The notes: generated by a model from the letters alone, not told the origin. DNA of 64,000 nt from Cyclina sinensis (GCA_012932295.1 JAAONU010000001.1:7773104-7837103); one strand, 5' to 3'. Positions 47,766 through 59,818 are shown, counted from the first letter of the stretch. Numbers and translations are program-made.

Positions 47766-48122
47766 GTAAGCCTTTAGGGGCTCTAGTTCATAAAGATCAC
47801 GAAAATTCCCTTTGTACAACAAATTCAGAATTTTTTGTTATCAGTTCTGCATACCGTGCGATGATAAGGTATTAACTTTACTTTCAGATTCAGAATGTGC
47901 TGTACCTATATTTTCCTATCAAAATTTGACTTGCTTTGCTCTCCTAATTATTACTCTACCATATGTTTTCATGTTGTTTCCCCTGAAATATCAAAGTAAC
48001 ATCCCATCATTTCTGCTGAAGAATCATTCATTTTGCCCTTTTTACGTACTTAAAACTGTTTAGATAGAATTCTTTTTCCCAACGAAATCACCACTGATAT
48101 TTGTTCATGATACTTATTACAG

Positions 48123-50408
48123 ACCGAAGAGGAATATTTCTGTCACCGCCCGTAATTTGGTTAGTAGCCACACGCTTGATTTACATGTTGAGGTTCTATA
48201 CAGAATCAACAACTTCGACTTTACCGTCCCAGACACGCTGGGAAATACTACAGAGCCAATCCAGTTTGATCTGCATCTGTTACCTACAGCAGATATACCT
48301 ATGCATGATGTGAACATTTCTATCGACTTCGAACATGGAACTGCTACAACTGACAGCTTATCACTGGATGAAACTTATGGAGTAAATGTTAGCCACTTTT
48401 ATAGTCATTTATTTGATATCCAAGGCAGCTTTTTTGTACAAGCAAGAGTTGAAAACATCTTGGGTTCTGAAATGTACAATCTTACCATAGGAGTGTGGGA
48501 TTCGCTGTTACCTCTGCAACTCGACTTCGTTAACGCTATCAAAGAAAAGTACATAATCACAAACACAGGAGCTGAATTCAATTTCACACACGTTCCAAAT
48601 TACGGATTTAAATACACTATTGATTATGGAGATGGGACGGTGGACTCAAATGTTGATGACAATATTTTGTTTAACAAGTATGCCTTGCCGTTGTTTACTC
48701 ATGTTTTCACAAGTCCTGGTGTCTACATAGTTCACTGGACAGCAGAAAACGGAGAACCGTCTTACAACCGTGACGAGCAGTTTGCCGTCCATGTACAGAA
48801 TCCGGTCCCTGATACCGGCTTTACACTTGAACCAATTGGGAAAAAGTACCCATGGACTGTGGTTCAAAATATCAATATTGATTTAAATATAACATTAGAT
48901 GCAGGTATTCCCTTGCCAACAAATGCTACATGTATATTCATCCCAGACGACGGAAACAGTTCTCTTAGTGATCTTACCTTTGATGCTGCATTTTTCAATC
49001 ACACACATGGATATCGCACAGAAGGGCTTTTCAATACGACGCTGAATTGCTCAAATGACGTCAGTTATTACGTGTACATGTACAACGTAGAGATACGGAA
49101 ATTCCAAGCGTCGGAATTATCACTTGTTTTCCACGAGTATGTTCCTTTGAACGTATCTGACTCAGTTACTGTATACTTTCACATAGATAACGGAGGGTAT
49201 GAACTGTTACCGAAGGAGGTGTACTTAACGTGGGATTTTGGAGACTTTATTACCAACAGAAGACGAAGGACGCCAGTGTTGTACGACACAACAACATACA
49301 CGTATTTATATGCAGCACGTGGAAACTACACCGTTACAGTATTTGTTGAGGCTCTTGCTTCTAACACAAATAATACAGCGGAGTATTCTTTGCGCCTAGG
49401 TCTAATGTACTTTAAATATAACACAACGGTTCAGTTTTTGGACACAACTGTTGTACGATATACAATGTACGGTGTAAAGGGAACGGCAACGTATACTATA
49501 GATTTCGATGATAATACTACAAATGAGGAATGTAGTACTGTTGGTGCCTCTAGTTGTGATATTCACCATTTGTGTCCAGAGTATGGGTACAAGCTGGTAC
49601 AAGTAGTAGCGACAAATGGGACATTTATAGAGATAGACAATTTGAACATGACTTGTGATAATCCCATTGTCAACATAACTACTGATATACCGTATACAGT
49701 AGCCATTCCTAACGGTACAATAGATGCAAAGCTAAGAATAAAGAAGGACGATCTGTACCTGCCATGGTTATCTTGCAAATGGAATATGGGTGACCCTATC
49801 AAACGTAAAACATATGGACCTTTTTCACAGGTGGTTACGTATGAAAACCCTTACTTATTCAACTTCCAGTATATTGCGTTAGGTAGACACACAATAACAA
49901 TATTTTGTTGGAATCTAATAAATGAGACAAGATTGGAAACGCAGATAACTGTTACAAACAAGGATTTTCTCTTCACTGGAGTCTTTGACAGATTCTATTC
50001 CCAAGCAAATTCTCCGATGTATCTGTCCTCTATGCTTGATACAGAAATATTTGGCCGTTTAGAAATTGTAGCCAACGCAGACGAAAAAAGTCACACATAT
50101 AACTGGAGTTTGAATGTGTCTGTGGGGGAAGCAAAGCCTGATCGCCACGGTTTACTTTTTACGCGCGGGCTTATGCCGGAGAACAAGTATTACATCACTC
50201 TGCAAGTTTGCTTCATAGAGGAACCCGGCAACTGTATTTTTGAGCCTACTTATGTTCAGTTCGTCATGCCGCCACCACACGCAGAAATTGTTGGGAGTAC
50301 AAGAAGATACGTAACCAGGGGGACCGTCACCATGGATGCTTTCATCTTATCATACGACCCCGTGTTTCCAGCGCTGAATAATCTTATATTTAGCTGGTCG
50401 TGCAAAAG
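48123..50408 (+). CDS. 2.3-kb exon: PKD repeats and start of REJ region
   Basis: A 2286-nt uninterrupted exon, acceptor ACTTATTACAG, donor GTAACA; phase 2 in and out. The first part (to about TGFTLEP, near 48830) copies the 43902-44595 exon and contains YTIDYGDGTVDS with LFTHVFTSPGVYIVHW. A further PKD domain has VYLTWDFGD (TGG at 49231), a run of four Arg at 49258-49269 and YLYAARGNYTVTVFVEA. Later domains include YTIDFDDNTT and WNMGDP. The end (VQFVMPPPHAEIVGSTRRYV to FSWSCK) matches the opening of the REJ region in polycystin-1 relatives. It is rich in NXS/T sequons and extracellular, forming the mechanical stalk. No frame breaks. Confidence 0.95.
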
Positions 50409-50759
50409 GTAACACTTGATTGCTTTACTTGATTTACTATATATTTCTTCTAAGTGCCTTGGTTCATCATTAATTCTTTATATATCCATTTCAGCTAATG
50501 GAAACAATATGTAAATGTTATGCTACTTTTAAGAAAAAGAGATTATATTTTGTGAAGTGAAAAGGGTCTTAATTTCTTATAAATGAATGGACCAGATACA
50601 AAATAACATTTTTATAAAATAGCAACTTGGAAAAATTACTTATCCTATAATAATGTGTTACTGGCCTAGCGTTAAGTTTAAATTATTATCAGGACTCAAA
50701 TTAGAAAAATAAACTCAAGGTCACAATATTTCATACATTTCATACTTCTTTCTTTTTAG
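50409..50759 (+). other. short intron in REJ region
   Basis: AT-rich intron; nothing recognised. Confidence 0.8.
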
Positions 50760-50986
50760 TCCTCGACGCATCATCATTTGAAGAAGCTGCTCTCAGTTTT
50801 GAGTCAGGGTTTGGTAATTCATGCAATGTCTCAGAAATCTCAACAGGTGTTATTACCATTGATACAAGCGCTAGTTCGGTGAAGTCACACTACGCTGTTA
50901 CAGTTAACTGTTGACAACACAAGGGGAAGGACAGCTGATTTCACCCAGATTGTTGCACCTCAGAACATTAAACCCCTAACGATCAT
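50760..50986 (+). CDS. exon: REJ region, two frameshifts
   Basis: Acceptor TCTTTTTAG, donor GTGAGA; 227 nt where 225 fit the phases. Entered in phase 2 the frame stops at 50779. Dropping one C of CC at 50761-50762 gives SLDASSFEEAALSFESGFG, NSCNVSEISTGVITIDTSAS and VKSHYAVTV. A second extra A at 50906-50907 is needed for TVDNTRGRTADFTQIVAPQN to the exit ATCAT. The content (LDAS, NSC, VTV.NTRGR.A) is typical REJ. Two insertions in one short exon argue for assembly noise or decay. Confidence 0.75.
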
Positions 50987-51419
50987 GTGAGAAAATATAT
51001 CATCATCTTTTTGCGATGCAAAGAGAGGAAAAGGCTTAATATGTAAAGTAGCTATCTCTTAGCACGTATAGATTAAATACAGTAGTGCAAAGATAGAAAT
51101 TGGTGTCAATTTAAGTTAAGATATAGCATAAGTCAGTATGGCAATTGTAAAGCAGCAGTTTGCAATACTTCAGTAAGCTTCAGAGAAATGTCAGCCATAT
51201 TTCATGTTCATTGTATGATATAATCTAGTCATATAATCTAGTATTTTCTAACAAGACTGCCGATATTCCATTAAGAATTTAAGTGTCTGTATCAGTATTA
51301 TAACACCTTTTCATTTCTCTACGTCAATAGTCATTTAAGTTCATTCTGTGATTGTAATTGAATTAACTTATAACGCAAATATTCTTATATTTTACATAAT
51401 TTTATACATCAACTTACAG
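50987..51419 (+). other. short intron in REJ region
   Basis: AT-rich. A minus-strand run at about 51133-51200 reads MADISLKLTEVLQTAALQLP before a stop; I do not regard it as supported. Confidence 0.7.
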
Positions 51420-51580
51420 ATGCAAGATGAATTGCCTATCTAAGGTGGCCAGGAGTTCAAGGCTTCAGTTAGTACCAGACCTACCTAACAATTGTCCAGC
51501 ATCATTCACGTGGACGTTGAAAAAGTATTCAGGCACATCATACGAAATTGTTAGCTTGGCTAGTTTTGCTTCAGAAGCAG
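51420..51580 (+). CDS. exon: REJ region (CxxNC motif)
   Basis: 161 nt, acceptor AACTTACAG, donor GTATTT; phase 2 in, phase 1 out. Reads ICKMNCLSKVARSSRLQL then VPDLPNNCPASFTWTLKKYS. The C-x2-NC...NNC...F.W.L arrangement is diagnostic of the REJ (receptor for egg jelly) region shared by polycystin-1, PKDREJ and sea urchin REJ proteins. Confidence 0.92.
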
Positions 51581-52493
51581 GTATTTCAGGATGTTCGTTG
51601 AGTTTGAACGAGGCTTAAAACTTTTGTTTTAGGCTGTTACGTTTTCTCTTTATTTCTTTTCAAGACAAGGTATAGGGAACAAGTTCCTTATTCCATATCC
51701 AAATCCAAAGATAGAAATGCAAAGAAATGAAACGGGTCAATATGTTTAGATTGAATTTTAATTTTAGAATTTTTATGGACTGCATTAGAATAAATATCAC
51801 CCATTACTATTGCCAATTACCAGTCAGAAGTGTCAAATATTTGAAAACCATTTTAAGCAAATTTATTGAGAATGGAGTTCTATTTAAAAGCATTAGTAAA
51901 GTTAAATCAGTAACTAACATTAGACCATCTGCGTCAGAAAGTTCTCAGTAAAAAATGTACAAGTCGACAAATCTAACTAAGGGACAGAAGAAGTAACGCA
52001 AGAAAACGCGTCATTTATTTTCCAAATATCCGACGCGACTGCTTGGTGTTTATACGCAGTCTTGTAACAAAATCAAGATACTGACTCGTATTATACATGT
52101 TTTTTTTCTGTTTATTATTCGGTTTTGAAAAAGGAACCAGTAATTTGTTCAATATCCTTTTTTCTGATAAGGATAAGGAAAAAACGAATTGTTAATAGAT
52201 ATCTTTGTTTTCACTGGCATTACCTCATCTCATGAAAACATTTATTAGAATAATTATCTGACAAGCGTGATTAATGAATTTGATGTTTATGAAGTTCAGA
52301 ATCATTCTCTACCATTTTGACGATCTTGAACTTGTCATGTACAAATGAAATACTACCCTGGTTGTCATATTGTAGGATGAACTTACTGTTAGACGTAAAT
52401 TTATCTACATACTTTTAGTGAAATGTGTTATCATTACCTGTATGTTTGAATAGATTAACGATTTTGTTTTATTTTGTCCGATTTCATTTATAG
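51581..52493 (+). other. intron in REJ region
   Basis: AT-rich; no element or exon recognised. Confidence 0.7.
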
Positions 52494-52721
52494 TTACGCC
52501 GTCTACACGCTCACTGACGATAAGAGAGAACACTTTGGAATATGGAACACGATATCTTCTGTCCGTAACCGTGACTTTAAGCGGTGTCGAGTACGGGCCG
52601 GCTTACTACGAGTTTTTAACTAATAAGCCACCTCAAGGAGGATTCTGCCGTATCATACCATTTAATGAGACAACGCTTATACCGATGAATTTTGAACTTG
52701 ATAATACGACCTCTTCAACAG
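52494..52721 (+). CDS. exon: REJ region (PPQGGFC motif)
   Basis: 228 nt, acceptor TTTCATTTATAG, donor GTATGA; phase 1-1. Reads VTPSTRSLTIRENTLEYGTR, YLLSVTVTLSGVEYGPAYYE and NKPPQGGFCRIIPFNETT. The N.PP.GG.C...P segment is a strongly conserved REJ signature. Confidence 0.93.
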
Positions 52722-52911
52722 GTATGAGCTATATCGCTATAGTTATATATTAAGCGTGTCAGTTGTAACAAAAATTAAATGAGCTACGATATTATGGTAT
52801 TTATTCTTTTTTATCATGTCATTCAGACCCGTGTCTTTTCCGATTGTACATTTGTTAAAAAAATTCGAAGTTAAAAAGCTGTGTCAAAGTGCTTTCGTTA
52901 TCCTATTCAAG

Positions 52912-53089
52912 ATGCTTACAAGCTGACAGCGGGAATAGACATTTTCAACATTACCTGTGAGGCACTGGAAGGACGAAGGCTTTACAGAAAATACCTTCTC
53001 AAACCAAGAACCAATCTTTTATCTGTACTTCTTGTCTTATGGTGCTGACGATAATGACGATAAGGAGAGACAGCTAGTCTACTTTGACC
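52912..53089 (+). CDS. exon: REJ region (C.W.DEG motif), one frameshift
   Basis: Acceptor TATCCTATTCAAG, donor GTAAGT; phase 1 in and out once one base is removed (178 nt, 177 fits). Reads DAYKLTAGIDIFNITCEA, then an extra C at 52965. The next frame gives WKDEGFTENTFSNQEPIFYL and YFLSYGADDNDDKERQLVYF. C.{2}W.D the expected REJ motif spans the break, which makes the +1 call firm. Acceptors at 52930-52939 would also be in frame, so the exact start is less certain. Confidence 0.8.
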
Positions 53090-53530
53090 GTAAGTATCAC
53101 ATTATTTGGAATCATTTAAACGAAATGCTGCCGGAAAGTTTACAAGACAAAATAGCAAATACTGAGGTATACAAGTCATGTCATTTTCGAACTTACAGAT
53201 GAGAAACCATAGTATTGGCATATTTTCTTGGAAGATTTGATTTCTAAAATATCTGTTATAATCAGAAATTCAACTGCCTTGCACATCATTTTAGGATGTT
53301 TTGTCAAAAAGATATAAATTAAAGGCTGATTGCTAAAACCTGAATCAGCTATATGATTTTTATGACCATGAATATATGCAGTTTTTATTTGACAAACTTA
53401 GTTTAAATGTTGGCCCTTAACAGTTGAATAATTTTGAAATTAATGTTATCGTTTTTCTATTTCAAAGCTAAAGTAGACCCTATTCAAATCTTTAGATAAT
53501 GACGCACTTTTTTTGTCTTTCATCACAAAG
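53090..53530 (+). other. intron in REJ region
   Basis: AT-rich; nothing recognised. Confidence 0.75.
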
Positions 53531-53655
53531 CCGGACAGACTTCTAATCTTGTAACATTCCGAGTTGGTAATGTCAAGGACGAATATAAAGCTACGGTCGT
53601 TGTGAGAATAATGGATGTGTTTGGAGATTACACTGATGTGCGATATAATGTAAAG
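53531..53655 (+). CDS. exon: end of REJ beta region
   Basis: 125 nt, acceptor CATCACAAAG, donor GTTAGT; phase 1 in, phase 0 out. Reads PGQTSNLVTFRVGNVKDEYK, ATVVVRIMDVFGDYTDVRYN. The V.V.D.{2}G.{4}V ending is usual for the last strand of REJ Ig-like folds. Confidence 0.88.
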
Positions 53656-56487
53656 GTTAGTATTGCAGTAATCTTGAGATGTGTTTCTGGCAAGTCTTTG
53701 GAATACAGTTATTTATGAAAAAGCACTCATCTGACGAATTCCGTGTTTGCACTCCAATAGTATAGTCAATGTTTGTAAGCAGATAAAACAATATCAAACC
53801 TTTGGTTGGTTAGTTGGGTCTGGGATCTTTTACCAAAAGTTTGTGATATCCACACATACAGTAAGTTACATGGACTCTCAAGTGCTATTTGTACCACCAA
53901 TCTTAAACATCCATTTTAGAGAGATTATTGGTTGCAACTCAAAGCGTTATTTGCCCATGGGTATGCAAGAATATTACCTTCAATTTAAGCCTGATAAGAG
54001 GTCGTCCTTATTTCATTAAACATAGAATGCTATCTCCATTCGGTTATTTTAATTAATTGAATATGTTCAGATCCGCATTGACAATTGTTGATTTTATTGT
54101 TTTTTTTTCTGAAATAAACTGTATTGTGCCATACCATGACAAGCTTCACTGTCATAAAATTCAATGCTGATGAGCAAATATTTTTTTCTGAAAGTGGCCT
54201 GCATCAAAAATAAATGGAGGTTAGAATAAACGTTACCTATGCTACAGGTATTCATTTATTAAGAACAACATTTTTGACTAAAGTAAGATAGTTTTGGAAA
54301 ATGTTTAACTAAAATTGTGAGTGGAGATTGTATATAGAGAATCGGAATATTTGTGTAGCGTTTTATGTCTAACTTTAAAACGGAAAATTTAATAAATTCT
54401 TTCAATTCCTAGAATAATAGAACTTGAATGTCCCTCCTCAAAACCAAACTATTCCTTGAATTATTGTGATATGTGTACTAGTTTGTTTATCTTGTAGATT
54501 CTTTCCGTGATATTTTCAAGTAACTCGTAGACTATACAAAGATTAAAGGCAACATATACATAAGTCAATACAATGTTGTAGCTTTTATACGTCCGTCGAA
54601 AGACGGCCGAATTATGGGAAACCCCGTGACGGGTTGGCGGCATGGCGGCGTCCAAAATCTTGCCCAGACCATACCTCTGATGCTAATAGTCTGACTGACT
54701 TCAAACTTGCTGTGCAGCTTTCTTGCGATGAGTTAAAGTAAAATGTCTTAGAGCCATAACTGGTGCCATTTTTTAACTGTCTCCCCTGTTGATTTTTTTT
54801 TGTCCAGAGCATAACTTTATTAGTATGAAGTGAATTGATGCAAACTTCAAATAAACAAAAAACAAACAAAACTTAACTAAAGACAATGTGGAGTGCAGTG
54901 CTCAAGAAGCATAACTCTACCTTATCCAGGTTTTGAGTAATCTCCCCTTTTTAATTTCTGTATAGAGTTCTTGTCTGGAGGATAACTTCAACACTATGAA
55001 AGGGATTGCCTTGAATCTTAATGTCAAGATACATGGCAAGAAGTAAAAGTGAATTGTGTAGCACTGTCTTAAAAAAACTATGAAAAGAAATGATTTAGAA
55101 CTTAAAACATAGATAGATGATGACAAGGAAAGTGTTATGCTAAAGAAGCGTATCTCTGCCTTATTGAATTTTTAGTAATCTCCCATTCTTTAGTTTTTAT
55201 AATTAATTTTGCCATGAGCATAACTTGTACACTGTAAAAGAGATTGTCTTGAAATTTAAGATAAAGAAAGATTTTGTAAGGTTAAAATGCAATGTTCAAG
55301 AACTGTAACTCTACCTGGTCACATTTTAATTATCTCCCTTCTTAGTATTTTTTTATCCAGTGCATAACTTTATAAAGTATGAAGCGAATTGATCTGAAAC
55401 TAAAAATTTAGATCGATGCTGACAAGGAGAAATGTATTGCCTAAAAAGTATAACTTTACCTTTTACTTTCTTCAGTTATATCCCCTTTTCTAATTCTGTA
55501 TTCAATTTTTGTCTGAATGATTGACTTGAGTACTTTGAAAGGGATAAACTTAAAACAAAACTAAATGATAATAAGTAGAAAAGCACTGCATAGAAACATA
55601 ACTCTAATTGGTCCTTTTCTTTTAATTAACTTTAACCCCCCCCCCCCCCCACACACACACACCACCTTTTTTTTTTGACCGGCGCATAACTTTATATATA
55701 TGGAGTAACTAAATGTGAATCTGAATAAAATATAGCTGGTGACAAAAAAAGTGTAGTGCCAAAAAGTAATAACTGTTCTTTATCCAGGTTTTGAGTACGC
55801 TACTCTTCTTTGATTTCAATGATGATTTTTTATCTGGAACATATCTTGAACACTATGACAGGGATTGCCTTGAAACTTAAGATAAACGCAGAAATGCATT
55901 GCACAAGAGCTATAACTCTTCCTGATCACATTTTGAATTATCACTCTTCTTAATAATTTTTTGTCGGTAGCATTACTTTAAAGCTATGAAGTGAATTGAT
56001 GTGAAACTTTAAATATAGATAGCTGGTGACAAGGAGAAGTGCATTACATAACTCTACTTTATCTAGTTTTAAGTAACCTACGTTTTTTCGGTTTTATTAT
56101 TTTTTTTGTTCGGAGCATAACTTGATCATAATAAAAGGGATTGACTTGAAACTTAAAATAAAGATATTTGGTAAGATGTAGAAGTACAGTGTGTAAGAAA
56201 TATATCACTGTCAGGTCTCATTTTTTTATGATTTCTTCCTCTAAAAACATTTTTGGTTTATAGATATATTACGGTATATTGATAAGTCTTTTTAAGTTTC
56301 AACACAGAATTGTAACAATATTTTTGCCTGAATTTGATTATTTCCAAGTATTATAATGCAGTGCCACTGTGAAATGTCTGGCATAATCAGCTGGCAGCCT
56401 AGGCTGACGGACGTAGATCTAGGCCTATATTGCATCTGTTCTGCGATGCTTTTTTTTCTTGTAACAATTTGCATGTGTATATTCTAG
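53656..56487 (+). other. intron with large tandem-array repeat
   Basis: The first 900 bases are AT-rich and empty; 54570-56240 is a tandem-array element listed separately. The open frames here have no recognisable content. Confidence 0.65.
54570..56240 (-). mobile_element. tandem-array element, minus orientation
   Basis: One end has the hairpin CGTCCGTCGAAAGACGG followed by ATGGGAAACCCCGTGACGGG. The interior is about seven degenerate units of roughly 230 bp with CATAACTCTACCTTATCCAG, CTCCCTTCTTAATATTTTTT, GAGCATAACTT and GGGATTGCCTTGAAACTTAA. The plan (array plus GTCC end) matches the other array elements but in reverse orientation. A C14 and CA run lies at about 55627-55662. Confidence 0.75.
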
Positions 56488-56666
56488 TCAGTACCATCCC
56501 TCACCACTGCACATCTAGCTGGTCTCAGTAATGACAAAATGAAGAAGGTTGTATCAACCTTATGTTGAACAATTTGATGATGATGCTGATCAAAGCCAAC
56601 AGGACACGTGACTACAGAACAATATCAAGGAAGGTCATGGATATAGCGTCTGTATATAATGAATTG
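56488..56666 (+). CDS. exon: helical region after REJ, one frameshift
   Basis: Acceptor ATATTCTAG, donor GTAGGT; phase 0-0 if one base is restored. Reads SVPSLTTAHLAGLSNDKMKK, VVST and then a stop at 56566. The frame resumes at ATG 56562 as MLNNLMMMLIKANRTRDYRT and ISRKVMDIASVYNEL. Here the break is -1 (or +2) at 56560-56561, unlike the other breaks. The helical content fits the segment between the REJ folds and the GAIN domain of polycystin-1 relatives. Confidence 0.78.
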
Positions 56667-56956
56667 GTAGGTACAACTTAAATGTTCGATTTCGTGTTTC
56701 TGTAGTAATAAGTTATGCAAATTTATCAAGGAAAGGCATGCTAAACATGTTTGTATGTTTTAAAATCACTAGCAATTAATATTGATAGCTTTGAAAGCCT
56801 TTATTTAACTTTTTGGGCAATAACATTCTTTCCGAATGTAACACTGTTGATCAAAGCTATTATCGAGTTTTCAAAACGTGATATTTTGTGTCAAACATGT
56901 CTTAATAATAACCAATTAATAGGTTGACTCTCAAGAAGGAAGCTTATTAGAATCTT

Positions 56957-57092
56957 ACACTGGCTGCCGGTACAGACCGGAATATCTGGCTCGCGGGTAA
57001 CTGTTTACAGCGGTAACAAGGCTCTGCCGAGTTACCGCTAAACAGTTGCCCGAGAGCCAGATATTACCAGTCTGTAACGTCAGCCAGTGTTT
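56957..57092. mobile_element. foldback element, ~60-bp arms
   Basis: The left arm (ACACTGGCTGCCGGTACAGA through AACTGTTTACAGCGGTAAC) pairs with the right arm (GTTACCGCTAAACAGTTGCC through CAGCCAGTGT) across a loop of about 13 bases. Mismatches are scattered. It is non-coding; either a foldback transposon or an unrecognised structured RNA. Confidence 0.75.
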
Positions 57093-57477
57093 GATTCTTT
57101 TTCTTGCATATTACATGTAAATCATATTTCTGATGGAAATTACGAAAATCTAATATGTTTATTTGGCACTTTTTTCTTATAGCAGCGTATGAATTTACAA
57201 CTCCATTCATAACGGCGAAATGATGTCATCCTGATGACGTATTTCATTCATAAAATGCGTCGAAATGACGTCATGTTAAAGTACGCGATTTGTCTTACGA
57301 GTTTTTCTAGCACCAGGTGTTACAACAGTAGAAAATCTTGTCTGATATGCAAGGAATTACAAAATTGTTATGTAGCAAAATTTTGAATACCATTGACAAG
57401 AAAAAATGCAATATCATCATTTTCAGCAAAGGTGGTGGTGGTTACATTCTGTGCAGTAACAGTCTGTTTTCAGTTAC

Positions 57478-57700
57478 CATTTCGATCTTTATCAGCACAA
57501 AGATCATCATCGGAATCATAATAATCATCATCAGCATCACAACAATACTTATCATCATCAGCAGAATTATCATCATCGTTTTCATCGTAGTCATCAGTAT
57601 GACAGTCATCATCACCAAATTTTGCACCATTATTTTCTTTACAATCATCATCAGCATCAGTATTTTTGTGGTCATTCTTTGCATTTGTCATCACCATTTT
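57478..57700. repeat. degenerate ATC/CAT-rich low-complexity tract
   Basis: Dominated by ATC, ATCATC and AGCA words. It generates long spurious frames on both strands (Ile-rich on plus, Met/Asp-rich on minus). Confidence 0.85.
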
Positions 57701-58677
57701 ATTCTTAAATTGAAGCTAAATAAAAGTTGTTTGTTGTCAGGATTTAACAGCAAACAGAGCCGTAAATACATTTTTTTTTTCCATAGTATAACTTGCTTAC
57801 ATCATAATCTGTCTTCCTAATAATGCATACAAATATTTGCTTTGTATGATATGACAATAATATTTAGAAACAAAACAAATTAAGAAAAGTATTCTCTTCT
57901 TAATTCTGTTGTCACCTACCAAATACCGTGTGTTTCTTCTACTCTTGCAAAATATTATATACTTTCACATAATTTCTGTTTGTACAATATTTTATTACAA
58001 TTATTATATATAACGCATTATATTTGATTCAAGCCATGCACATATTTGTTTCAATTTACATTTTCTTATTTCTTATTCTTACATTGCATAGCCAAAAAAA
58101 ACAAAAAACAACACATTTACTACTTTTAAAATAAAATAAAAATTCTACAATAATAATAAATAGATTCTACATTAGAAATAAATAAATTAGAGGGACTATA
58201 TGAAAAAACTTTATTGTAACAAAAATAGTTTACAGTGTAATTATTTGTTCTAGGGAGAATCTAAATTTTATAAGCTTAGAGCGTTCTACGCGATCCGTGG
58301 TGTTTTGTTAAATTACCATTTATATATATTTCTTGAATTATATATTGATTAAACGAATCCTTATTTTTTATCTAACAATGTAATATGCATTTTTTCAGCT
58401 TGCAAATAAGGGCGATAAAGCATTGATAACATATTTAAGCTCCAAAACGCTTAAACGGTTAACGCTATGCGATGCAGATTAAAAAAAAATTGAAATGAAT
58501 GCCTTTTATCATTTTTATTTTCAAAGAACGTCAGTTTATTAACCTGCCATCAATTTAGGTCTTCCCGAATATTTTACTCGGTTTTTTATTTCTAACAACA
58601 AAGTCAAGAAAGAATTCGGGTTTTATTAAAAGATTATTTATTTATCTATCTCTTTCTTTCTTTCTTTATTTATATCC

Positions 58678-58724
58678 ATTCATTTATTCATTCATTCATT
58701 CATTCATTCATTCATTCATTCATT
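58678..58724. repeat. CATT tetranucleotide microsatellite
   Basis: About eleven tandem copies of CATT, preceded by CTTT repeats at 58650-58665. Confidence 0.9.
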
Positions 58725-59662
58725 TTCCCAAGAGCGATTGTCCACCCATTAAAGTATGTGCTGTCCAGGCCGTATTCTAGAAAATTTTATATGAATCGAT
58801 ATAGAACTTGGAATATAGATTAAAAAATAAACAGTGAGAGACAATGCAGAACACATGGACTATAGCTTCCAACGACTTTTGAGAAGTCAGATTCAGACTT
58901 CACATGTAGATAGATCCATTAAAGGAGAAACACATTGTACATGAACTGTAAATCTCCTCTTATATTTTTCAAAATGGTTTTCCCGAAGTTATCATAACTT
59001 TAATATTATCGGATGAAATGTTCTTTTGTTTGCTTGCCATTTACCATCTACAGTCTAATCAGTTTTGATAACAAAACATTACAATGCATTGCCATTCCTG
59101 CTTTTAACTGTACGATTCGGTAGTGTTTGTATTATAAAGCAGCCGTCGCTTCCATTGCCTCACTCATAATGAAATGCTAATGAAATGCACACAGCGTGCT
59201 TGCGTATATATACTCCAAATTAGCTTCCTCTCGTAGCATTCGTAATCTCGCTTTACTATAATTCTTTATACAAATATACATTTTATCTGATATACATTAT
59301 ACAGACTTATCTCAGTATCTTACCTTTCATTCTTACTGCTGTTTTTATTCAGATAGCACAAAATTAATTCGATTTATATTCACGAGTTCAGTATAATGTT
59401 TCTAAAAATTGGTCAGTTTATATAAACTGAACTACTTTACAATTTAATTCGAAAGTGGCTGATACAGTACAAGCATCTTGATCGCTGAACATTTTAAGGT
59501 CATAATAGATTTTTATGAGCAAAATTCGAGAACCCAGTTTAAAGGGGCTATTTCAAACTACATTATATCTTCAAATTCAAAAATAATGTTTTTAAATCAA
59601 AAATAAAAACATAAGTCTTGATGTACTATGCTTTGCTACTTCTGTTGTAAACTTATATGTAG

Positions 59663-59818
59663 GCCCTAAATACCTCTTCGGGGATCGTGCTGTCACCTGA
59701 GGACCTATTATCCCTAGGATATGTACGAACCGAAGATGATGAACTCCTTAAATGGCAAGACTACTGGAAGATCATCGTCGAAGTAACTGACACCACGACT
59801 TCGGATTACCTCGTGCAT
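59663..59818 (+). CDS. exon: stalk before GAIN region
   Basis: 156 nt, acceptor TTATATGTAG, donor GTACGT; phase 0-0. Reads ALNTSSGIVLSPEDLLSLGY, VRTEDDELLKWQDYWKIIVE and VTDTTTSDYLVH. No family motif stands out, but the phase is continuous with its neighbours and the composition is coding. Confidence 0.85.

Larger units (their letters stand above)
56667..59662 (+). other. intron with foldback element and simple repeats
   Basis: Holds a foldback element (56957-57092), a degenerate ATC-rich stretch at 57478-57700, A/T-rich sequence and a CATT microsatellite (58678-58724). The 160-codon frame at 57338-57820 is low-complexity Ile-rich and is not a gene. Confidence 0.7.

Noticed and set aside
51133..51200. 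Minus-strand first exon reading MADISLKLTEVLQTAALQLP
   Set aside because: It ends in a stop after 21 codons and has no strong donor; too short to support.
57338..57820. Open frames of 160 codons (plus) and 75-80 codons (minus)
   Set aside because: They come from a degenerate ATC/CAT-rich tract; the proteins are Ile-rich or Met/Asp-rich with no domain, and both strands are open for the same reason.
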